Positions 57,301-64,000 of a stretch of 64,000 bases of DNA are shown piece by piece (position 1 is the first letter of the stretch; each line of letters begins with the position of its first letter). The notes under the pieces were generated by a model. It was not told where the DNA came from. It saw only the letters and a list, made by a program, of their open reading frames with translations, and ran no database searches. The DNA is from Nissolia schottii (taxonomy: Eukaryota; Streptophyta; Magnoliopsida; Fabales; Fabaceae). The translations under genes were made by a program, and so were the position numbers. Location of the stretch: NCBI GenBank assembly GCA_003254905.1, contig QANU01045287.1, positions 507,295 to 571,294 on the forward strand, read 5' to 3'.

Positions 57301-60012
57301 GCAACTGAGGAAATTTGATTTCTTGGTGATAAAATGAAGGTTCAAAAACAGAATTAAACTGATACACAAAGGCCTTATAAGATGTATTGAGTCTATGATA
57401 GAAGACATAATTGGAAATAGGTTACTTGGCAACATGACAGGCATAATCCTGTAGATATGCAAGGGTTCTAACAGTTCTCCCTGATCTAGTCTGTATAATG
57501 GAGCCATTATTGGTTCTGATTCATCTGAAGTTGCAGCATCACCAGGGTTGTGCAAGTAATTAGAAGCCTCAGTAGTTGTCACAGGTGTGAAGGATGACAC
57601 ACTTGTGTAGACAATTTTGTAGCTGAGGTTGGTAAGACAATATTAGAAAACAACTCAACTTGATCCTGCAGATGTGGATTGCGTTGAAAGGGAAAAATGT
57701 CCTCATGGAATTAAACATTTCTACTAATGAAGAATTGTTTGTTGTCCTAGTTGTACAACTTGTATCCCTTATATCCAATAGGATAACCAACAAATACACA
57801 AGGAGTTGCTCTAGGAGAAAACTTGGTTCTTGTATAAGGCAGTATAGATGCATAGCATAGACAGCCAAACACTATAATATTAAAGTAATTTGGAACCTGT
57901 TGATATAGTAATGCATAAGGGGATTAGTGTATAAGGATTAGAGAAGGCAACCTATTGATAATGAAGGTTGCTACTGCAATACATTCCCCCAAAAGGAGAA
58001 TTGGAACCTTGGATTGAAAAAATAAACTCCTAACAACATTCAGCAGGTGTTAATGCTTCTTCTCATCTACATAGTTCTGTTCTGGTCTTTCCGCACAAGA
58101 AAATTGACGGAACACTCCTTTATTTTGTAAGAAAGTAGTAAGTGCTAATTCCTTAGCATTATCTGATCTTAACTGTTTGATTTTAGTCTTGAATTATGTC
58201 TCAATTAATGAGAAAAAATTCATTAAAGTAGTAGAGGCCTCAGATTTGAATTGCAGCAAATAAGTCCAAGTAAAACATGTATAATCATCAACGATAGTAA
58301 GAAAGCATCTTTTTCCATTATAAGTGGGAACATGATATGGCTCCCAAATGTCTCAATGTATCAAATCAAAAGGACTTGTAGAAAAGTGGTTATTTGAAAT
58401 AAATGAAAGTCTCCTAAGCTTAGCAAGACTGCAAATGTTACAAGCATGATTGGAGAATTTATTTGGATAAGAAATAAAACTAGTGATATCTAATAGGACT
58501 TTATCAGAACTATGGCCTAATCTAGCATGCCAAGTAGCTATCGAAACAGAACTTGCACTTGTTGTTGCTGGCTTGGTAGCAGGAACAATAGTATTAGAAG
58601 ATTGTTCTTTCCTCAAAACATATAATCAACCAAGCAAGCTACCGTTCCCAATCACTTTCAGAGATGGCAGGTCCTAAATGATACATAATTTAGCATCAAA
58701 ATGTGTTATACATGATTGTTGTTTTGTCAAATTAGAAGCAAAAATCAAGTTAACACGAAATTCAAGCACAAACAACACATCTGTGAGAATTAAGGTGGAA
58801 TTGAGTTGTATATTTCCAATGGCATGAACAACAAGAAATGTGCCATTAGGAAGTTTGACAAATGAATTGTGTATGATGGAATGAGTCACAAACAAACTCA
58901 AGGATGATGCAATATGTGATGTAGCACCATTGTCCAAAATCCATGCATTTACAACATTAGGTGATTTGAAGTGACAATTGGGGGAAAAACCATACCTGAG
59001 ACCATACAAGCACTTGCTTCCAAATCAGGTTGGCAAGACTGAGCATTCAAGATAAACATCACTTGTTGGATTTGTCCTTCAGTGAGGGAAACAACATGCT
59101 GGGAATTAGCAAAATTGACCTCCTGTTGAGGCACTAAGCAGAACTTTCTGAAACTTGATTAGCAATGTGAGGATTCTTGTTTTTGCCATGATTTGGTGGA
59201 TAACCAATGATCTTGTAGCATTGTGTGATGGTATGACCACGGCAACCACATTTTGAGCGTCTAGGACTATTCTTATCTTTCTTTTCTTGTTTCTGTTTAG
59301 CCTCTAAAGGCTTAGCAGTCTTCACTGCACAAGCTAGATTAGTAGGGGCTTGATTTTGTGTAAAACCAACCTCTCTTTGTTTTTCCTCTTGAAGCAACAA
59401 AGAGTACACCTTACTAATTGGAGGAATAGGTTCCATGATCAAGATTTGTCCCCAAATTTGAGAATAAGAATCATCAAGACCCATACAAAAACAAGTAACA
59501 TGCTCCATTTTAAAAAAAATCATGACAAGGTTGACTACCACCACAATCACATTGTAGAACAGACCTATAATAACCTAATTCTTCCCATAGAGTCTTGAAT
59601 TCGATATATACCTTGATGAAGATCCATCCATGCTTTCTTCAATTGAAAATGTGAGGTCTATTTCCAAGTTGAAACCGATCTTTGATATCATTCGATAGAT
59701 CAACAACTGTATTATGGAAAATTACACTTGCAACAATGTCTTTGGATAAGGAATTCAAGATCCAAGAACTAACAATGCCACTAACACATTGTCATGAATC
59801 GACAAGGAAAGGATCTTTAGGTTTTGGAAATGAGCCATCCACAAATACAGATTTCTTCTTAGCATTGAGTGCAATCGCATTGATTGAGACCAGGAGAAGT
59901 AGTTGTCCTCAGTAAGTGGCTGAGTAACTAACAGCAAAGCAGGATGATTCGAAGAGGATAAAGTGTATGGATCGATTTGAAAATTGGCAGCCATGGAAAC
60001 CAAATGCAGCAA
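54383..60012 (-). pseudogene. Broken copia gag-pol
   Basis: Recognisable pieces in minus-strand order: a gag start (MAANFQIDPY..., near 59994, with the LTEDNYFSWSQSM motif of copia gag) and a Cys-rich knuckle (CGCRGHTITQCY, about 59210-59250). A protease-like WILDNGATSH follows (about 58915-58943). The integrase zinc region has HARLGH and CNICSLAK (58353-58616), with an integrase core piece (RSDNAKELA) near 58170. Reverse transcriptase includes [12 protein letters not shown] (about 56990-57030) and, across the nested insertion, VYEDDIIIAS (55310-55340). RNase H has SSAEAEYRA and IDCHFVREK (54383-54793). Frames change and stops interrupt throughout; the RT active-site Val is Glu (YEDD). It cannot encode a working polyprotein. 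Confidence 0.88.
55344..56768. mobile_element. Solo LTR (1425 bp) nested in the copia RT, perfect 5-bp TSD
   Basis: Begins TGTTGAAAGC and ends GACACTCAACA (TGTTGA...TCAACA inverted ends), flanked by identical CAAGA at 55339-55343 and 56769-56773. No gag or pol is inside. Removing the insert and one CAAGA copy brings the two halves of the host reverse transcriptase together in frame at the expected spacing, which confirms the borders. The interior has GCTGAGCGG/CTAAGCGG-type motifs (56290-56520) frequent in soybean repeats. It is best explained as a solo LTR left by LTR-LTR recombination of another retrotransposon. Confidence 0.9.
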
Positions 60013-60183
60013 GAATTCAAAGCTAGATGAAAATAGAACTTAACTCCTGCAGATTCTGCAATTAGGAACCAAGGGATCACCAACAGAAACCAAATCAACA
60101 GAGAAGAGAAAGCTTCATCGAGATGCGGCTATGGAAGCCAAACGAAGAAGCTGAAGATGAGATGTGGAAGCTTGAAAAAATAC

Positions 60184-60195
60184 CAATTGATACCA
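60184..60195 (-). other. Copia primer-binding site
   Basis: Directly after the 5' LTR on the minus strand, TGGTATCA matches the complement of the 3' end of initiator tRNA-Met, the usual copia primer. Only the first eight bases match the usual TGGTATCAGAGC; the rest has diverged. Confidence 0.75.
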
Positions 60196-60439
60196 TGTTA
60201 GAATATGCAATATGCATATCAGAGAAAGCAGAGAAAAACAGAGAAGGATGAAAACTAGGAAATGAATGAAAATTGCTTCGTGCTTAGCTTGGCATTCCAG
60301 CCATGAACTCCTTACATATATCAATGAGTTAGTCTAAGTCTCTCCTAACTAACTAGCAGTTAACTAACAAAATTAACTAACTTAACTACCATCTAATGCA
60401 CATGGTTTATAATTAACTTGTTACACAAGTAATCCAGTA
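60196..60439 (-). repeat. Copia 5' LTR
   Basis: 244 bp, TGTTAGAATATGC to CCAGTA on the + strand, then the target duplication ACAGG. Related to the LTR at 54143-54375 along its whole length. Confidence 0.92.
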
Positions 60440-60444
60440 ACAGG

Positions 60445-62137
60445 TCTCGTAAACTTTTTTCTAAGTGTGTCTAAATGTGTCACAATAAAAAAAAAATTTC
60501 TTAGCACAAAATCTTCTACTATATGTACATCTCTTATTTAACTATGTGAAATTTTTTTCTCATCCAATAAAGCACAGTTTCACCTATATTCCTATCTTTA
60601 GACATACATGTAAAAAAGTTGATGAAACTCATATACCTGTGTATCTTAAATAAAATTAATAGGATCTACATTTTTGTATGTTTTTAAATGAGTCAGTGAA
60701 ACGGTGTCTAAGCAGGAAATTGTACAAAAATACCCATAGCTAGCATCCCACATGACATGGTGATATAATAATAGCACAGGATTTGCACAAAATCTTTTAT
60801 TGGTTCAAAATTTCAAAGTACATGTTTCTTAAGCGTAAAAATCGGAGTCACGTAAGTTTTGAAGGTTAACAGAATCAGTTTGAATAGTAACATGAAACAA
60901 CATGAAGCTCAGAAGATGGAATAAATCAAACATCTTGAAGCAGGGCCACACAACACAAAACAAGAAAAAAAAATATTATTAATTAATAGACATTTTATAA
61001 GCAAAGTTTCTCTGACTAACAACTATTTGAAGCACATTTCTGTTGTTAGCTGCAACAACAGAATCTTATATAAGAGAACATACATAGAGTGATATTATTA
61101 CCTGCTCTTTCTTTTCCAGTTACCCAAACAAAGTGTATAAATGGAAAAAGGTACCTTGAGACTATTCTATGACCCAAAAAAAGGAAAAGCAAAAGCAATA
61201 GCTGATAAAAGCTTTTCTCACCACTAGCGGGGACCAATAAAAGTTGGTATAGAGCTTATTTCTATAATTATATATAATTGGATAGGTTTAGCATCGTTTT
61301 AAATTTGGAATTGGAGGATCCAAATCCACCAGCTGTTGCAATATGCTCAGCAGAGAGTATTTTTTCTGGTAAATTTCAATGACTGAAAAGAGACAATTCC
61401 TAGAAGGTTCAATTGCGTTTAAAGTCACAGAATCTCAGAGACCACTCAAAATTTTGGATTTTGATTTTATACAAATCTCATTTTAGAGGAAAAAGTAAAG
61501 AATTAACATATTTAGATCAATAAATGTAACTCATACACAAACTCATTTTATTAATCTACTAATGTAAATATTTCAATTTCTCCTCTTGAGTGAGATACTC
61601 ACATTAGATCAGGGATCCTTAACCCAAAATTTGTTATCCAGGCCATTCAAACATTTTTGGAAGTCAAAGTTAATTTCTTCTGCAAAATAAGCTTAATGTT
61701 AATTGGATATTATTTCATGCTATAATTAAATAATAACAATAATACTATGAACACCCAAAAGTAATTATAATATGAAACTAAATATTATTAGCATGAACAT
61801 CTGTCTCCATAATTTATCCACATGTCCAAGAGCGAAACAATAAATTTGGAGGCAGATTTATTACAGATATTAAACAGACATGCACAAAAAGTAAAAAAAT
61901 GATAAAAATATATAAAGTATAGCATTCAATATATGACATTGGAGGAAAGAGCAATATATATATCTGTCTAGTTTGTAGCAGCACTCATTATTATTAATAT
62001 TATGATTATTATAATTATTATTATTATTATATTATTGTTGTTATTGTTATTATTGTCATTGTTATTATTAAGGAGGGACAGTTTTTAAACAGATAAAGAT
62101 TTTGAAGAAAAAAAAAATCATAAACCAGCAAGTTTTG
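60445..62137. other. Intergenic, no supported gene
   Basis: AT-rich. TAAGTGTGTCTAAATGTGTC near 60459 is the inverted partner of a motif on the far side of the copia element. Simple ATT/TTG repeats occupy 61987-62073. No ORF or RNA gene is recognised. Confidence 0.55.
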
Positions 62138-62145
62138 GTATATAG

Positions 62146-62452
62146 TAAGGCTGTCAAATGGGCCAAAAATATGCATATTTTTAAAATCTGGTTCGTTTAT
62201 GGTCAGTCCACGGGCCTAAACGGGTCGACCACCAATCCGTTTATTTTTTTTAAAAAATTTAAAATTCAAAAAAATAAAAAAAATTAAATAATTCAAAAAA
62301 AATTATTTAAAAAATAAAAAAATTCACGAGCTCACGGACCGGGCTTAAAATGGTCGGTCTAATTTTTTTTAAATTTTTGTAGGCCTATTTTTTTTTATGT
62401 AAAGTCCTTCAATTTAATGGATAAACGGATCAGATTCATTCTGATAACCCTA
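62146..62452. mobile_element. hAT-type MITE, 307 bp, perfect 8-bp TSD
   Basis: The ends are TAAGGCTGTCAAA and, reversed, TAGGGTTATCAGAA, a diverged hAT-style terminal inverted repeat. Identical GTATATAG duplications lie at 62138-62145 and 62453-62460. The interior carries GGGCC/GGTCGACC-like and GGACCGGGC motifs near the ends around an A/T-rich centre, with no coding capacity. Confidence 0.82.
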
Positions 62453-62460
62453 GTATATAG

Positions 62461-63728
62461 CTAAATTGAAACCGGCTAACCGAAGAATTAAATGCAACAT
62501 TGATGTCAAACATTTCACCATCCTATAGGTGCTATAGCCAACATTTTCTGCATATGGCTTAATTAGCACCTCATGAATTCATAGTAAACATCGTGCACAA
62601 AAAGAATTCCTCCTCGAGATTTGCAACTTGCAACATCATGGTTACTGTTGAGTGTTGACGTAATTAAGACCAAGAAACCCAAAGTAACCGTCACATAAAC
62701 GTTCAAATCATCAGATGAATGCTACAAACGTTCTTCGATCATGCAGTACGTCACGGTTTTCAATTTTTTCCACAAACCACATTTTTCATTACTTAAGGTG
62801 GGCCCCCTTATAGCCCTTATAGTGGGCACTCCGGCAAGACCCAAAGGATAGTATCACATCACTAGCTAGTAAGTAGCCCTTACAGCTTAATTACATTAGA
62901 AAACACAAGCCCAACTACTCCAATCAGAGAAACTAGGAAAGTTCACGTGCTTAATAGGGCAGACTTTGTCTCGTATCACTAATGTAAAAACATGTGTATG
63001 AGGAAAAAGCTTCAATGAACCGAGTTCACTTAGTGACCAAATTGATCCTTATTTATCAACCATCAAGATGTGAATAGACGCTATAGATTGAAGCCAATCA
63101 TAATAGCATTCAACCCTAAAGAATGTAGAACTAAATTACCAAATTGCAGGTTGACCCCCCCAAAAATGGTATTTAAGTTTCTAACTATGGGTTAAGTTCA
63201 AAAATTAATTATTTACGTTGTGATTATAGCTAATTGTTGTAATTACACGCAGGCATCACCACCACTGTCTTCTCACTTCTCTCTCTCCTCCATCCACATC
63301 CCCCTCTCTTCAACCTCCTTCATTGTCTTCACTAGTCATTGCCTCTTCTCCGAACTATTCCTCACTCCCCCTCCTCCAACTACTTCATCGGCACATTAGA
63401 GATGGAAAAGAACAAATTTTATACTTCGCTTCCTATTAACACCACATCACCGCCAATACCTAGTACCCACTTGAAATATCAACAAAAAATGTACAGACCA
63501 AAAATACACAAACCTTGTTTTGAATACCAATTGTTAATTTCTGAGTGTTAAAACTTGAATATCAATTGTTAACTTCAGATTAGTATTTCACTTGAAGAAG
63601 GATAAGGTGAAAGGGGAAGAGGGAAGGAGTGGGATGCATAGTGGCTGAGGCAGTGTCATGGGGGTAGGGCGACAGTCAAGGTAGTAAGAGAGAGAAAGAC
63701 GATGGTGGTGGTGCCCCAACCTCGGGAG
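62461..63728. other. Intergenic, C-rich then G-rich low complexity
   Basis: No gene supported. Positions 63250-63400 are CT-rich on the + strand and 63597-63715 are GA-rich, a composition pair also seen at 27.9-28.75 kb. It may be a transposon interior. Confidence 0.5.
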
Positions 63729-64000
63729 TAGGGGTGTTCGTAGACCGAGTTGGCCTTTACCCGAACCCGACCCTATATTTAGACTGGGCCAATTTGAAGA
63801 CCCGGACTCGACCCTAAACCCGATAGACCCGATCATCTTCGGATCGAGTTAAAACCCGGGTTTGGACAGGGTCAAAGTGGGCCAAAACTATCTCAAACTT
63901 CAAAATAAGAAATAACATCCATTAAAAAATAAAGTTAAAAAAATTGCAAACTACAATAAATTTGCAATAAAGTTAGCTACAATAGATTTGCAATAAATTT
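63729..64000. mobile_element. Left end of a hAT-like element (runs off the window)
   Basis: Begins TAGGGGTGTTCG, followed by repeated ACCCGAACCCGACC/AAACCCG motifs, the same terminal and subterminal style as the 52.35-kb hAT element. The second terminus is outside the window, so no target duplication can be checked. Confidence 0.55.

Larger units (their letters stand above)
54143..60439 (-). mobile_element. Ty1/copia LTR retrotransposon, decayed, with 5-bp TSD
   Basis: Two related LTRs (54143-54375 and 60196-60439) face the same way. Identical 5-base target duplications ACAGG flank the element at 54138-54142 and 60440-60444. On the minus strand the order is 5' LTR, primer-binding site TGGTATCA (60188-60195, matching the 3' end of initiator tRNA-Met), gag, protease, integrase, reverse transcriptase, RNase H, polypurine tract and 3' LTR. 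Integrase preceding reverse transcriptase defines copia rather than gypsy. The LTRs differ by many substitutions and about 11 bases in length, and the coding region has many stops, so the insertion is old and inactive. A later solo LTR sits in its reverse-transcriptase region. Confidence 0.93.

Overview
This is a nuclear plant DNA window, almost certainly from a legume and probably Glycine. It is AT-rich, its genes carry GT-AG introns, and the intergenic DNA is full of MITEs, hAT footprints and LTR-retrotransposon debris. The genus is inferred from the repeat style (for example CGCTAAGCG/CGCTGAGCG-type sequence inside an LTR) and is not proven. One assembly gap of Ns (16717-17049) and a single N (52515) are present.

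Layout: (1) 2.4-6.0 kb, + strand: a two-exon HAESA/HSL1-type LRR receptor kinase. (2) 12.4-13.5 kb, +: an intronless membrane-anchored kinase-like protein that looks like a pseudokinase. (3) 20.6-23.2 kb, +: a three-exon NAC transcription factor of the SND2/SND3 (ANAC073/ANAC010) type. (4) 29.85-31.18 kb, +: a single-exon FHA-domain protein with tandem SUMO-interaction-like motifs. (5) 35.1-38.5 kb, +: an eight-exon cellulose-synthase-like G/M gene with a frameshift in the last exon. (6) 39.4-46.1 kb, -: a 14-exon guanylate-binding-protein-like GTPase of the GBPL3 type. (7) 46-64 kb: gene-poor DNA holding a decayed Ty1/copia element (54.14-60.44 kb) that contains a nested solo LTR, two short hAT elements with perfect 8-bp target duplications, and the start of a third hAT-like element.

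These plant genes are separate transcription units, not an operon. The HSL1 - kinase - SND2/3 order echoes the Arabidopsis neighbourhoods At1g28390/At1g28440/At1g28470 and At4g28490/At4g28500 (locus numbers from memory), so the left third is probably an ancient collinear block. Functional themes are peptide-hormone perception (HSL1), secondary-wall transcription (SND2/3), cell-wall or triterpenoid glycosylation (CslG/M) and nuclear condensate-type immunity (GBPL3).

No clearly new multi-gene system was found. The most unusual items are the FHA protein with repeated phospho-SIM-like motifs, the frameshifted CslG/M gene, the pseudokinase, and the transposon nesting that can be dated relatively from target duplications. 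Exon borders were set by reading GT/AG sites and checking that phases join; no alignment or expression data were available.
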